Source: Apis mellifera
Lineage: Eukaryota > Arthropoda > Insecta > Hymenoptera > Apidae
Direction: 5' to 3'
Length of the DNA stretch: 64,000 bases
NCBI RefSeq assembly: GCF_003254395.2
Contig: NC_037648.1
Location: 1,529,868 to 1,593,867, forward strand
This document shows, in pieces, positions 9,455 to 22,659 of the stretch (position 1 is its first letter; each line of letters begins with the position of its first letter). A program made the position numbers and the translations under genes. The notes beneath the pieces were generated by a model. It was not told the DNA's origin. It did no database searches and was given only the letters and a program-made list of their open reading frames with translations.

Positions 9455-10920
9455 CAACACCGTCAACAACGTGAAACAACAAACAAGACGATAAATCTCT
9501 CGATCTCGACGATCCCTCCTCCTTGTCCCCTCCCCCGAGGGAATTATCCCTCCGAAATAAAAGCCGATTATAAGTCGATTCGGAGGGAAAGTAAAAATAT
9601 TTCGACGAGCGGGGCGAATATTTGGGAAAAATGGCGGCCCGCTTGTAGACACGACGCGAGCAGCTGTAACGTATTTTCGGCCAGCGGTGAAATATTCGCG
9701 AATTAAGCGACGGGTGGATGAATGGCGACACCACTCGAGCTTGGGGAGGAGGGGGGAGGGAGAGGACACTTTGAGAGCAGTCGATCATCGAAATCTAAGA
9801 GGAGGAGGTGTTACTTTTACGAATTAGGAGAGAAATTTTGATGAATTTTGGAAAAGAAGAAGCGTGGAAGAATTAAGTAAATAAGATGATTCGACACTAG
9901 CACCACGTGACTATTAACTACTGCTACATTTTTTCAAGTATTTATCGATGATACTTTTTTTATGTTTTTCTTATTCATTCTTCAAGTCACACTGATTCAA
10001 TGAAAGAACAGGATATTTTAGAAATTATTATGAATCAGATCTTTCAGAATTGAGAAGGAATGATGGATTCTTGGCTTTGATTCAGACGATGTTGCTCGTC
10101 AAGTTTGAAGAATTAGAAAAATCAAAAAACTCGTTCTCGTCAGAAACTTTAATCCTCATTTTTATTAACTCTGAAGTAGAAAGAAGACACGTTACATGGA
10201 TCAAAAAGAAGCACTTGCAACCTTCCTACTATACACTTCTCCAATATATAAAACTCATATTGCATTCAATCAACGAATTCGAAGGAAAGAGAGAGAGGGA
10301 AAACAACAATTTCCGCAACATTTTAATTTAAATCGCACGAGAGATGGAAATAACCAACGAGGTATAAAAAAAAAAAAAAAAAAAAAAAAATGTTAAATAG
10401 CCGCGTTCTTTTAAATCCAAAACAGCAGCACGCGCCGAGAGTCCGCGCGCGCGATCCTCCGCTTAAACGTTGAGTTATATCCGGTCTGGCTTGCTTTGAC
10501 ATCGAGAGTTCGTTCAAATAGCCCCGGCTATTTCCATATACCGGGTTATCCCCGACCCGGCTGGATTATTTCGAGCATATACGTTATTATTCTTTGCAAG
10601 TTAGCCGTGACGGCTCGTAAATTTAATGGCCGCGGGCAGGTCTCGCAAAAACGCGCGGACACGCGCGCGCCATTCGTCCGTCCGCGCGTTAAATGTCGGT
10701 GTCGCGTGGAACCGCGTCGTATCACGACGACAGAGAGCGGCGTTGTCGATGCCCGGCTACACGCGCGCCCCCCTCCCCCCTCCTCCTCCCCCCAGCCACC
10801 CACGTTTCGTTAAACGTGTACGCGAAAATGGATTATTTCCCGGATAATCGCAGCCGCAGGCTGATTTTTCGTATATAAACATGCGTGTTACAATGTTTCG
10901 GTTACTGGAGCATCAGGTGT
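9455..10920. other. Presumed intron upstream of the ankyrin exons, no gene seen
   Basis: This is mixed-composition DNA on the 5' side (minus-strand sense) of the TALHW exon. I looked on the minus strand for a phase-0 donor preceded by an N-terminal ankyrin segment and found none. A poly-A run lies at 10367-10390 and a CpG-rich segment at 10400-10870 with alternating CG/GC (CGCGCGCG around 10445 and 10665). Confidence 0.6.
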
Positions 10921-10927
10921 TTTGGAG

Positions 10928-11148
10928 AATTTTGGAGAATTTTGGAGAATGAAATATAGGTTAAGGTTGAATTGAACGATAAGATGCTCAGATGTCTCAC
11001 AGAAGAATCATTTTTTAAATTAAAGTAAGTCTCGTAAATATTTTGGAGAATTTTGGAGAATGAAATATAGGTTAAGGTTTATCGAACGATAAGATGCTCA
11101 GATATTTCATAGAAGAATCATTTTTTAAATTAAAGTAAGTCTCGTAAG
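10928..11148. repeat. Two-copy tandem duplication, unit 111 bp
   Basis: GAAATATAGGTTAAGGTT occurs at 10951 and 11062. The two copies share GATAAGATGCTCAGAT and AGAAGAATCATTTTTTAAAT with a few substitutions. The left end carries an extra micro-duplication of TTTTGGAGAA (three in a row at 10920-10950). Confidence 0.93.
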
Positions 11149-11149
11149 T

Positions 11150-14100
11150 ACTTTTGATATTTTTCTATCATTATATCGAATTTCCTTCGATTTATAAAAA
11201 TCTATTACACGTAGTCGAGAGTCTCGCAATTTTTTTGAATCGCATTTCCGTGATCCAACGATCTGCTACGTTTCACCTTCCCATTCCCAGAAAGAAAAGC
11301 CAACCGCAAGAAAGCGGATGGGAAAAGGGAAGTCAAAAAAAAAAAGAAAAAAAAAGAAGGAAAAACGAGATGTCCGTTGGCATAACATCCAGGAAGAAGC
11401 AGGATTATTCCTGGTTGTAGGGTTGTCCGCTAAGAGAGAAATATAGTATCCGCGTCGGGGGGATATAAGCAGCCGGCATGTATTTTAATTCCATAAAGTC
11501 CGCGTCCCGGGGGTGGATTAAAAATAGTGTCCAGGTCTCGAGATTCGCGCTGGGCCGTCACGGAAGGTCGGACTCCACCTGATCCACGAGGGAGAGAGAG
11601 AGAGACAGCGAGAGACAGAGAGTGCCCTCTACCTCGGCGGACGGACCTCGTCTGCGCCGGTAGCGGTAGAGAGACAACTACTTGCAGGCCACCTCATTAG
11701 CGGCGGAAAAACTCATCCTAACGAGGCCACGTTACCTAATGACGCGCGCGCCATCTCTTTCGTGTATGCCTATTTACCCGTTGGTACGTGTGCGTGTACA
11801 TGTGGCCACGTGTGGGGTGCACCTTGTGCGCCCACTGGCCCTGTACAGCGAGCAAATTAACGAGCGGACGCACCGTCGAGGATATACGACCTCCTGCTTG
11901 ATATTAGAGGCACGTGGCGCCAATACCGTTGCTCAACCTGCGCTGATCGAAATTCGAGATCGTTAAACGGTCGATAAAGCAGGGATTACGATACGGTTAC
12001 TATTTGATCCGTGTTGAAAAAAAGTATTTATGTTATTTTTTTTCTTCTTCTTCTTTACATCGAGATACGGTTTCGTTCGTAATAAAATTATATAAGCGAT
12101 GATTTATTTGGAGAGGGAGCAGCACGGTCGAGATTATGATCTACCGTGGATTATTACGCGAACAGTTCGCAATAGCGGGTTACACAGAGGAGGGTACAAG
12201 AGCTGGGCGGACGGAACAACACGGTGACATAGGTATATACAACGGGATGCAGATTCGAGGAAGAAGGCGCGATGAATCTCGTTTACGCGCGGCACAAAGG
12301 AACGTGGCGAATGCTGCTAATCAAGATTAGGATCGGACGCAGCGGCCGCGCTTGATCACTCTCGTGTTCGCGGAGGCGAGGAGGAGGGAGGAGGAAGCAA
12401 GAATCCGGTGGTGAAATTACACGGGGAGAAGGGAGAAAATGAATTTTTACGGTAGCCAGCCGACTACCCTCTGAGAGAGGTAGGGTCATCTCCTCCACGC
12501 CACGTTATAACGTGGTTGCAGCAACCCGTCTACTTGCACTGCCTGGCTAACGAAGTTTTATGAAGCGCGATAGCTACGCCATCCCGTCGACTTTGGCGCT
12601 CCTTAATTTGTGAACGCTGCGCGCGCATACACCGCGCGTCGGCCGACAACCGCGATATATCTTTGCCTCCTAGTCGTCGTATTCTTTAATATCTATCTCC
12701 GTACGTTCGTCACGCGTGAGAAAATGCTCGATATCTTTTTTTCTTTTTTTTTTTTAATTCCATTAATTCCATTACGCACGCTTTTGTCCTATAATTTTGA
12801 AATTACACGAATATTGAGATTTCGTTAAGTAAGATAATCGATTCACTATTTACAAATTAATATTACGAAGAAATGGAAATATTTTATATACAAATTCCAT
12901 GCTAATGCGTCGAGGTTCAAGCGACCACGATCCGTGTGAAAATAACAACCGTGTCCTTTCGTTCTTTCGTTGGGAACGACGCTATCAAAAATATTCCAAT
13001 AAAAACTCAGCACAACAAAACCTCTTCTTGCTCCCGCAACCAAGGTCACCTTATACGCGCGAAACTATGTACAAACCGTGGTGTGTGTATGTATACACAG
13101 TTGTCTCTTCCTTCTCCGTGGATACTGATTAAGCCAGCCGGGAGGAGACTCGGCGAGGAGAAGGAGGAGAAGGAGGAGGAGGGAGGAGGGGGGAGGAGAA
13201 GGTCCTCTCGCCAGCAACAACGGCAGCCAGCTACCGCGGCCTCTGATGTATGCGAGCGATACAGATATCTCGTGGAAGGAATTTGCGTTGAATTAGCGTA
13301 TAATCGGCGGGCCGATCTGCTCATACGGAATCCCGTTTACACGTGTCCCGAGAGCTGTATTCTCTGCGCGAACACAATATTTAGTGGCCGTCTCCTCTCC
13401 CTTTCGGCTCCCGTGGGACCCTACCGCTGGTATGCCCGGATCCTCCGTTCGTCCAAATTTTTGCACCTGGGGAGGGGGGAGGGGAGGCAGGCAGGGAAAT
13501 CTTCACGGCAAGCTGATTAAAAGCGCCACTATCGCGCCGCGATCTGCCATTCCATATTAAGACTTGGCGATATTTGAAACCAGGGGGAGGGGATTTTTTC
13601 TTTTTTTTTTCAACTTTGAACATTAATCGATATGATGGAGGATTTTCCAATCCAAGAAGATATTATTTATCTTTCTCAATCCAAAAATTCCTATTTCCCT
13701 TCGCTTATATATATATATCCATTCCCTTTCAAGATCCTCGAGAAGAAATATCGCGATGGCGGCCGATCAAGATACAAATTGACGCATCTGTGCGGGGACT
13801 CGTTCTCTAACAGGCTGGCTCCGCGAATAATCGGAGACGTCTTTGTTTCCCCGGAATCTTTGGAGGAACCGAGACCTCGCTCCCCTTAACTCGCTCGCTC
13901 ATCTCGACGTGGAAGCCGGTTCCCCCCTCCCTCTTTCTCTCTCTCTCTCTTTCTCTGTTGTTCGCAACTCTCGTGGCCGTTCGCGGTGGGTCGTGGAGAT
14001 CGTTTGTGGCGATTCGATCTCTCGAAAGTCGATTCCGGGAAATCGGCGGAGGGGGGGGGGAGGACGCTGGGCGCGTGTCTTCCGACGGAGGGCGGAGGGG

Positions 14101-16215
14101 GGAGGGGAGAAGGAAGGAAGAGGAGAGAGGAGAGGTGGAAGGAGTCTCCGGTCACGTGTACGGCGTCGAGAGATGTCAGATCTGTCAGGCGCGTGCTCGA
14201 TGGCGCGTGTCCTCGCCTGTTGATCAGCTCGAGCTCTGTTGCTCGACGCTGCCAAGATTCTCGAGAGATTCCAGTCTTAGTATCCCGTCTCTTCTAGTCG
14301 AAACGGGATTATTGAATATTCGATAATTGGGGAAGTATAAAATGAAGGATTTTTTTTCAGATTCATAACTAAAAAAAAAAAAACAAAAAGAGATTGAGAT
14401 AATATTTCTATCTTTTCCGTAAAAATCACGAAAGGAAAGAAGAAGGGAAGAATACGTAATCGAAAGAGAAATCATTCTTGTTCCGGCGATTAATCGCCGC
14501 CGTATATTTCGGCGGGGAGATGGAAGAAGAACGGGACGGCGATACATATTTCTTTCTCGCGGCGCGGTGCTCGTTACACGGCCGAGCACGGTTGTTGCCT
14601 CCATCGCGGGGCCACTCTCGCGTTGAACGTCCGGGCAAGAGTGTTTTATTCCCCGCAATTGCGTCAAGGAGGTGTGTTGCCCCTTTAAAGAAGGGAAAAA
14701 AAGGAGAGGAGGGAAAAGTTTCGCGGCAAGGATGCACAGGATGCAGGAGGAGGAGGTAGGTGTCATTAGCATAGCGCGGAACAGCCGTGCTTTATGATTT
14801 ATCCGGCCCCTTCTCGTTAACGCCGCTCTTCTTTTCCCTTCGTAATTCCAGTTGCACGCCGAGTAAACACGCAGGATCCATGGAACGGAAAAAAAATTCG
14901 ATACATCCGATAATAATCTTCTTCCTCCTTCATATTTCGCGCCAATTTTTCAAAATTTCTCATTGAAAATAGACGTCCTCGATTCTATCACAAAATCCTT
15001 CGTAAAGCGAAATCTGAAAACTCTCGAGATCGAAAAATTTCTCTAAAGATTTCCATTTTAAATGAATCTAGAAAGGAAAATTTCTCGTCGAAGCGGTCCG
15101 TGCGTTTCTAAGATAAAATCGATAAAAACTAAATACTCCATAATTTCCCCCCAAGATATTGAATCGCTTAGCTCGTTTCGCAACCTGGCCACTTTTGACC
15201 AGCCGTCACAATGTTATCCGGCCTCCATCGAGCCTGCGAATTTCAATCCGACTCGAGATATCGAAACACCTATTACTCGCAGAAATAATAAGAAGCAAAC
15301 GGATCGTGGAAATCACTCGGGGGGGGCATCCGGTCAAACGAGCTGTGACGAGGGAGATTTTTATCCCTCGTCCCGAGCTCTTTAATTCCATCGTCGATCG
15401 CCGGCCGAGATACGAGAACACCCTCCCCCTCGTCCATTATTCTCGCCACGAACAATTATCGAACCTTATCCCGGTTTATACAACGCGTGGAGAAATGGAA
15501 AATGATATGATTTTTGACGTAAATTTCTATTCCGTTTTACTACGAGAGGAGAGGATGTCGTGGAGCATCTTCCCACGATCGCACGTGTGCAACATAGCAC
15601 ACCGAGATCATCGACGCTCGTCGAAGCGAATCGGGCGTTTTCCAGTAAATGGACGCCGGTTGATGGCGATGCCTTGTCGCGTCGCGGATCGGCGAAGCCA
15701 CCTGCCGCACAATTTCTCCCTTGTCTCTCTAATCCTCCTCCTTCCTTTCTTCTCCCTCGTTTCGAACTCGAACAATTTAATTTTGTCGTAGCTTATTCGT
15801 GATAATTGAATAAGAGTTACGTATATATATAAGCAAGTGTGATTAATGTATGATAGGTATCCGTCTATCGATACGCTGGCAAGCGGCCCGAAACTCTTGG
15901 GCGAGCGTGGAGGATAGATTTGCCTGGGTGTCTGGTGGTTTACGTGGATCACGTGGCGCGTATCTGGCCACCTCCTGAAGCGGAGTTTAAACGATTAACG
16001 CGGGCGGTTCGCCGCGAATAATCGATGTCCCTCCCCGCTTTCCCTCCTTCGCTGCCCTCGGGCAAAGTTCTCGGAATCCGGGCGCGGTATTTCACGGGGG
16101 ATTACGCGGCTCGCGCGTTTTCGTTCGATCGGCAACCACCTCCGCCCTCTCCTCCCCTTCGCCGTTCCCTTTCGAATTATCGCGCGCTCCCGTTGTGTAA
16201 GTTTCTCTCCTCTTT
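11150..16215. other. Gene-poor CpG-rich region, no supported gene
   Basis: This is a mosaic of CpG-rich blocks (11430-12000, 12100-12700, 13130-13560, 13850-14300, 15560-16200) and short AT-rich stretches. The longest open frame (about 15159-15791, plus, 210 codons) has no signal peptide, domain or repeat I recognise and no convincing splice context. GC-rich DNA lacks stops by composition, so I do not call it. The frames at 13843-14326 overlap on both strands and are low-complexity. Confidence 0.6.
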
Positions 16216-16219
16216 TATT

Positions 16220-16741
16220 TATTTATTTATTGTATTTTTTTTTAAGGTTTTTTTTAAGTGGGACGTGATAATCGACAAAGTGGGGTAAGTTTAAAATGAT
16301 GATTTTGTTTGTTGTTTTTTTTTGTTGATTGCGATGGAATTTCTTCTTCGTCCTGATAATTGACAAAGTGATAAGTTTAAGTTTAAAATGGATTTTATTT
16401 TTTTGTCGGTGGAGTTTTTCTTCTTCACTCTTTCTTTCCTCCATTTTCTTTTTTTTATGAGTTGTTTGTTTGTTTGTTTGTAAGAGTTTTTTTCTTCACT
16501 TTCTTTTCTCCATGTTTTTTTTAATTTTGTTGTACCTTATTAGTGATAATTGACAAAGTGATTTCGTTCTCCTAAGTTTAAGTTTAAAATGGATTTTAGT
16601 TTTTTTTTGTTGATTGCGATTTCTTCTTCGTCATCTCTTCTCCATCTTTTTTTAAATCTTTTCTTGCTAGTGATAATTGAAGTTTAAAATGGATTTTATT
16701 TTTTTGTCGGTGAAATTTTTTTTCCTCACTTTTTCTTTCTT

Positions 16742-16778
<37 letters not shown>

Positions 16779-17335
16779 TTCTTTGTAGGAGTTTTTTCCT
16801 CACTTTCACTTTTCTCCAATTTTTTTTTCTTTTAATTCTTTGTAGGTTTGTGATAATTGATAAAGTGACAAGTTTAAAATGGGTTTTATCTTTTTTTGTT
16901 GATTATGATGAAATTTTTTCCTCACACTTTCTTCTCCATTATTTTTAAAATGGATTTTATTTTTTTATCGTTGAAGTTTTTTTTCCTCACACTCGCTTTT
17001 CTCCATTTTTTCTTTTTTTAAGTTCTTTATAGGAGTTTTTCCTCACTCTCCCTTTTCTCCAAATTTTTTTTTTTTTTTTTTTTTGATTCTTTGTAGGTTA
17101 TTCGTGATAATTGACAAAGTTTAAAATGGTTTTTATCTTTTTTTATTGATTGTGATGGAGTTTTTTCCTCATATTCTCTTCTCCATCTTTTTTTAAAATG
17201 GATTTTATTTTTCTATGATGTGATGTTGATTGTGATGGACTTTTTTTCTCACTTTCCTCCATTTTCTTTTAACTTTAATTTTTATAAATTATAAATTGTA
17301 ATTTAATTGTAAATTGACAAAGATGATAAGTTCAA
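16220..17335. repeat. T-rich degenerate tandem array
   Basis: AAGTTTAAAATGGATTTTAT recurs (about 16375, 16575, 16680, 16935, 17195) with TGATAATTGACAAAGTG, TTGATTGYGATGGA and CCTCACTTTCTTTTCTCCAT modules. Long poly-T runs lie between them (e.g. 16746-16776 and 17068-17084). Module order is conserved but unit length varies. Non-coding. Confidence 0.85.
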
Positions 17336-17339
17336 AATT

Positions 17340-17780
17340 TTATTTGTTATCTCGATTTGTCCCATCCCATGGATTCTTTAACAAGACTTTGGTATTGATG
17401 GGCTGGAAAAATTTTTAAGAGCCAACTATAATAACACGAAGCTTTGTACAGCTTATATAAATAGATAACAGGGAGCGTTTTGTTGCAAGTTGAAGTTTGG
17501 CACCGTTGTTATCGCGAAAGTTGGACTTCTTTTCCTTTTTTGCTTCGGCCTTTTTCAAACCAAGTCGCTTTGTCTCGCTTTTCATCGACCAAGCGTCTGC
17601 CCGACGACAGATAAACCTGCCACCGATCTGATCGGTTATCAACCGATGGAAATAACCGATACAGACCTGTGCACTCCCATTGTTCCACCAAACCTTTTCC
17701 ATACATATATATATATATACATACAAGCCTTCAAAGAGATTGATTATGAATAATATCGTGATCACAACAGTTAATGCCAC
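17340..17780. other. Single-copy island between two tandem arrays
   Basis: This unique sequence separates the 16.2-17.3 kb and 17.8-19.9 kb arrays. It holds overlapping open frames on both strands (plus 17490-17753, lacking an ATG; minus, about 17509-17706), neither recognised. The plus frame starts with a signal-peptide-like hydrophobic stretch, but only from a TTG codon. I leave it unassigned. Confidence 0.5.
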
Positions 17781-17784
17781 AGTT

Positions 17785-19930
17785 TTCCTCTCCCATCTTT
17801 CATCAAATTTGAATATATTCTTGGACAATTTTCCATCATCCAAAGTTCCATCATCCATGCTCTTAAATTTCAAATTAAATGAAATAAAGAGAGGAAATAT
17901 TTTCTTCGATTCTTATTCACGGGGAGTCGATACAATCTTGCACAATTTTTTTTTGGACTTTCCATCGTCCAAAGTTCCATCATCCATGCTCTTAAATTTC
18001 AAAGGAAGAAATATTCTTCTTCTTGTTCATGAGGAGTCGATATGACACTTTTATCAATTTCGATTCGAATATATTTTTGGACAATTTTCCATCATCAATG
18101 CTCTTAAATTTCAAATTAAACGAAATAAAAAGGGGAGGAAATATTCTTGTTCGAAAATAATTCTTGTTCATGGAGATACGACACTTTTATCAATTTCGAT
18201 TCGAATATATTCTTGCACAATTTTTTTTTAGATTTTCCATCGTCCAAAGTTTCATAGTTTTCTCTCCTATCTTCTTCCCATCTTTCATCAAATTTCATCA
18301 AATATATTCTTGGACAATTTTTCCATCGTCCAAAGTTCCATCATCCATGCTCTTAAATCTCAAATTAAACGAAATAAAAAGGGAAGGAAATATTCTTCTT
18401 TAATTCTTGTTTACAGGGAGTCGATACGACGCAATTTCAATTCGAATATATTCTTGCACAATTTTTTTTTTGGATTTTCTATCGTCCAAAATTTCACAGT
18501 TTCCTCTCCTATCTTCTTCCCATCTTTCATCAAATTCGAATATATTCTTGGACAATTTTCTATTGTCCAAACTTCCACAGTGTCCTCTCCTATCTTCTTT
18601 CCATTCTTCATCAAATTCGAATATATTTTTGGACAATTTTTCCATCGTCCAAAGTTCCATCATCCATGCTCTCAGATTTCAAATGAGGAAATACTCTTGT
18701 TCGAAAACGATTCTTGTTCACGAGGAGTTGATACGACACTTTTATCAATTTCGATTCGAATATAAAAATATTCTTGCACAATTTTTTTCACTTTTTCAGA
18801 ATTGTTTGTCAAAATACATTCATACATTCATTATCCCCTTTTTGGACTTTCCATCGTCCAAAATTCCACAATTTCCTCTCCTATCTTCTTCCCATCTTTC
18901 ATCAAATTTCATCAAATATATTCTTGGACAATTTTTCCATCGTCCAAAGTTCCATCATCCATGCTCTTAAATTTCAAAGGAAATATTCTTTTGAAAACAA
19001 TTCTTGTTCGCTGGCAATGATACAATACGACACTTTTATCAAATTCGAATATATTCTTGGACAATTTTCCATCGTCCATCCTCTTTCCATCCTCAGTTCC
19101 ATCATCCATGCTCTTAAATTTCAAAGAAAATACTCTTCTTCGATTCTTGTTCATAGGGAGTCGATACGACACTTTTATCAATTTTGAATATATTCTTGGA
19201 CAATTTTCCATCGTTCCAAAATTCCATCATCCATGCTCTTAAATTTCAAAGGTGGAAATACTTTTCTTCGAAAACGATTCTTATTCGCAGGGAGCCGATA
19301 CAATACTTTTATCAATTATTTCGATTCGAATATATTCTTGCACAATTTTTCATCGTCCAAAGTTTTCTCTCCCCATCCTTCATCAAATTCGAACATATTC
19401 TCGGACAATTTTCTATCGTCCAAAGTTCCATCATCCATGCTCTTAAATTTCAAAGGAGGAAATATTCTTCTTCTTGTTCGCTAGCAGTGATATGATACGA
19501 TACTTTTATCATTTTCGATTCGAATATATTCTTGGACAATTTTTCACCATCCAAAGTTCCATCATCCATGCTCTTAAATTTCAAATTAAATGAAACAAAA
19601 AGGGGAGGAAATACTTTTGTTCGAAAACGATTCTTATTCATGGGGAGTCGATACGATACTTTTATCAATTTCGATTCGAATATATTCTTGCACAATTTTT
19701 TTTTGGATTTTCCATCGTCCAAAGTTTCATATTTTCCTCTCCTATCTTCTTCCCATCTTTCATCAAATTTCATCAAATATATTCTTGGATAATTTTTCCA
19801 TCGTCCAAAGTTCCATCATCAATGCTCTTAAATTTCAAAGGAGGAAATATTCTTCTTCTTGTTCGCTGGCAATGACACAATACGACACTTTTATCAATTC
19901 GAACATATGATCAATGATCAATGAAATCTC
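17785..19930. repeat. Large degenerate tandem array, about eleven units
   Basis: TCCATCATCCATGCTCTTAA recurs near 17847, 17980, 18347, 18657, 18953, 19100, 19226, 19428 and 19557, with variants at 18088 and 19813. It combines with CTTGGACAATTTTCCATCGT, GAATATATTCTTG and GAGTCGATACGACACTTTTA. Inner modules are shuffled, giving higher-order units. Several frames stay open across units because the unit lacks stops in them. These are shadows, not genes. Confidence 0.93.
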
Positions 19931-19934
19931 TCAG

Positions 19935-21170
19935 ATTTCAAATTAAACAAAAAGGGGGGGAGGAAATACCGTTGTTCGCGGGGAGCGGATACGACACGAT
20001 TAATAACACCGTCATCGTGGATCATTCGGATCACTTCCTGGACGACACTTGGACAAGGCCTGGACAAGCGTGGTCCGACACAACGCCCTCCCTCCCTCCC
20101 TCCCTCCTGTATCCGGCTAATTTCCAACATTTGCATGCCGATACAAGGATAGGGAGCGGTTTCAGTTTCGCCACGGCGATCCAATCATGTAAATCGGGGG
20201 GTGGGGTGGCGTTATTAGTGGCGGCGATCGAACTCCTCCTGGACAGGAGGACAGGAGGGAGGGAGAGAGAGAGAGAGGAAGAGCGTCCAACTAATCCAGG
20301 GTTTACCTAATCGCCTGCACCCCTCCTCCAAGTGCGCTCGTTCGCAAAGCGGCTTACTCTTGCAACCGACCCGACCCTCTTCTGGGGGATGCCCGAGAAG
20401 AGTTCTTGATTCTTAGTCTTTGTCGAATCTTTTCTCTTTCTTTTGTTGTTTTGTTCCTTGGTAAAATTTAAGGTTTAATTTTTATTCTTCGGGGTGGATG
20501 GGATGTAGGATGATTTTTTTTTTTTGATTCTTAAGTTGTTTTCGAGTTTTCTTTTTTTTTTTATGTTTCGTTGAATGATTGATTGGTTTTCGAAGATTTT
20601 CGAGTAATTTTTATTCTTCAGAATTGGGCCGATTTTCTTCGATTCGTTTGGGTATTTTAAATTTCGAGTATCTTTTCTTTTTTTTTTTTATTTTTATTGG
20701 ATGTTAAATTTTTGTTTAATTTTAATTTTTCAGGATGGTGTATTGAATTATTTCAAATGTTTTTTTCTTTTTATTTTAAAAAATTAATTTTAATTTTACA
20801 GAATGGTTAGAAATATTTAGGTAATACTCGAAATTTTTCCTCGATTGCTTTTTCTCTAATTTTAATTCCAATTTTGCGAAAGAATGTGGTAAATGATAAT
20901 TAGATTTTTCTCTCTTATTTAAATTTTGTGAAAAATTTGCAAAACATTGTGCTATTATCTATTTAAGTTTCGTGTCTTCAATTTGTCTTTTTCATTGAAT
21001 TTCTAATAAATATAAGTCGATATTAGTCCAATAATGATATTTCTAAAATTCGTGAAATTTTACATAAAATTATAAGTTTTTAAAATTTGCAATATCACGT
21101 TTTTCTCTCTAGAATGTATTACTGTATGGCATGATACTTTCAATTTTTTATATGAAAATATAATAACCCT
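19935..21170. other. GC-rich then AT-rich unique sequence, no gene seen
   Basis: 19950-20400 is a GC-richer block with CCCTCCCTCC and GA runs. 20480-21170 is strongly T-rich with many poly-T runs and phrases such as AATTTTTATTCTTC that hint at a very old tandem array. No open frame worth calling. Confidence 0.6.
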
Positions 21171-21174
21171 ATAA

Positions 21175-22080
21175 TTGTCTTTTTTCATTTGGTTCGATGG
21201 AATAAATATTCTTAAAAAATCTCTCAAAATCACATCATACTATTATCAAACAACTGAACAGAATAATTCAGAAATTTTTATTTTAATTTCTTCTCTTATT
21301 ATCGAGACCAGAATGCACCATTTTGAAATTCGAATCCCCCCAAAAAACTTTCCAAATCTACGATCGCAAATCGAATATTCATCTGTTTCGCCAACGATGG
21401 AATAAATATTCTCAAAAAATCCCTCAAAATCACATCATCATTATTGTTAAATCAAACAACTGAAAAGAACAATTCAGAAATTTACACTTTAATTTTTTCT
21501 CTCACATTATCGAGACTAGAATGCACCATTTCGAAATTCGAACCAAACTCCTCCCCCAAAAATTTCCAGAGGAAATCTAGGATCGAAAATCGAATATTCC
21601 ATTGCCTTTTTTCATCTCGTTCATCAATGATGAAATAAATATTAAATATCAATAAATATCAAAAATATCTCTTTGTCCAAGAATAAATATTAAAAAATCC
21701 CTCCCCACATCATCATTATTATTAAAGAAACAAGCTTCCAGAACAATTCAGAAATTTCCATTTTTCTTTTTTTCTCTTACATTATTGAGATCAGAATGTA
21801 TCATTTTGAAATTCGAATCAAGCTCCCCTTCCTCAAAAAAAAACTTTTCAAATCTAGAATCGAAGATTGAATTTTCCATTGCCTTTTTTTATCTCGTTCA
21901 TCAACGATGGAATAAACAATATTTTCAAAAAATCTCTCAAAATCACATCATCATTATAATTAAACCAAACAAGCTTACAGAACAATTCAGAAATTTCCAT
22001 TTTTCTTTTTTCCTCTCTCACATTATCGAGACCAGAATTTTAAAATTCGAGCCTCTCCAAAAAAAACTTTCCAGATCTAC
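21175..22080. repeat. Degenerate tandem array, four units of about 230-250 bp
   Basis: AACAATTCAGAAATTT recurs near 21258 (as AATAATTC), 21470, 21740 and 21980. Each copy is followed by TTATCGAGACCAGAATG, a TTTGAAATTCGAA block and CAAAAAATCCCTCAAAATCA. Non-coding. Confidence 0.9.
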
Positions 22081-22084
22081 GATT

Positions 22085-22460
22085 TCCTACGAATTTCTTA
22101 ACGAAAAAGATTTGGAAAACAGGTATGAATCACGATACATTTCCGTATCGTGACAATTGCGAGTGTCCACCTGACTGGCGGCGGATATTTTCGAGGGAAG
22201 GACGGTGCAACGGTTCGAATAAATCGCGATCTTGGTCGTTCCGAGGTTGATTCATAAGGTACCAGCCCAGTTGGCATCGGCCAACCGCAATTTGTTCGGA
22301 GGATGGATCGTTGCACGATCCATGCCGGCTTTCCTCGTGTCGACGCTTCCTGCCCCTCCGCTACTTGAAAAGAAACGTTTCCACGTGATTGAGAATCGCG
22401 ACGGAATTAGACGAAATCGCAAATTCCAAAATTAAGGCTCGGCCTGAACCCGGGCTTAAT
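22085..22460. other. GC-rich single-copy island with two perfect hairpins
   Basis: This island lies between two AT-rich arrays. TCACGATAC / GTATCGTGA (22130-22153) forms a 9-bp stem with a 6-base loop. ATGGATCGT / ACGATCCAT (22303-22323) forms a 9-bp stem with a 3-base loop. TTGGC / GCCAA flank 22271-22284. It could be a conserved non-coding or structured element; function unknown. Confidence 0.6.
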
Positions 22461-22542
22461 TCATTAATGTTGGAGATTGATCAATCTCTTTCAAACGGAG
22501 GATTAACACGAATATAAATATAGTCGTTGCACGTAATCTAAA

Positions 22543-22573
<31 letters not shown>

Positions 22574-22659
22574 ATTGAGCAGATAAGAAAGTTATCTCGA
22601 ATTCATTCGATCGAGACGGATCTATAAAACGGTTTCATCAGATTCCTTTTGTTTTTAGA

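Noticed and set aside
9293..9769. Treating the whole 158-codon minus frame around the ankyrin exon as one coding unit
   Set aside because: Only 9353-9451 is ankyrin-like. The acceptor at 9452-9454 and donor at 9347-9352 show that the rest is intron.
15159..15791. 210-codon plus-strand open frame
   Set aside because: No domain, signal peptide or repeat recognised. Overlapping frames are also open on minus. The GC-rich composition explains its length.
17490..17753. Frame starting with a signal-peptide-like hydrophobic stretch
   Set aside because: There is no ATG (it begins at TTG), no acceptor to supply one, and it runs into a TA microsatellite.
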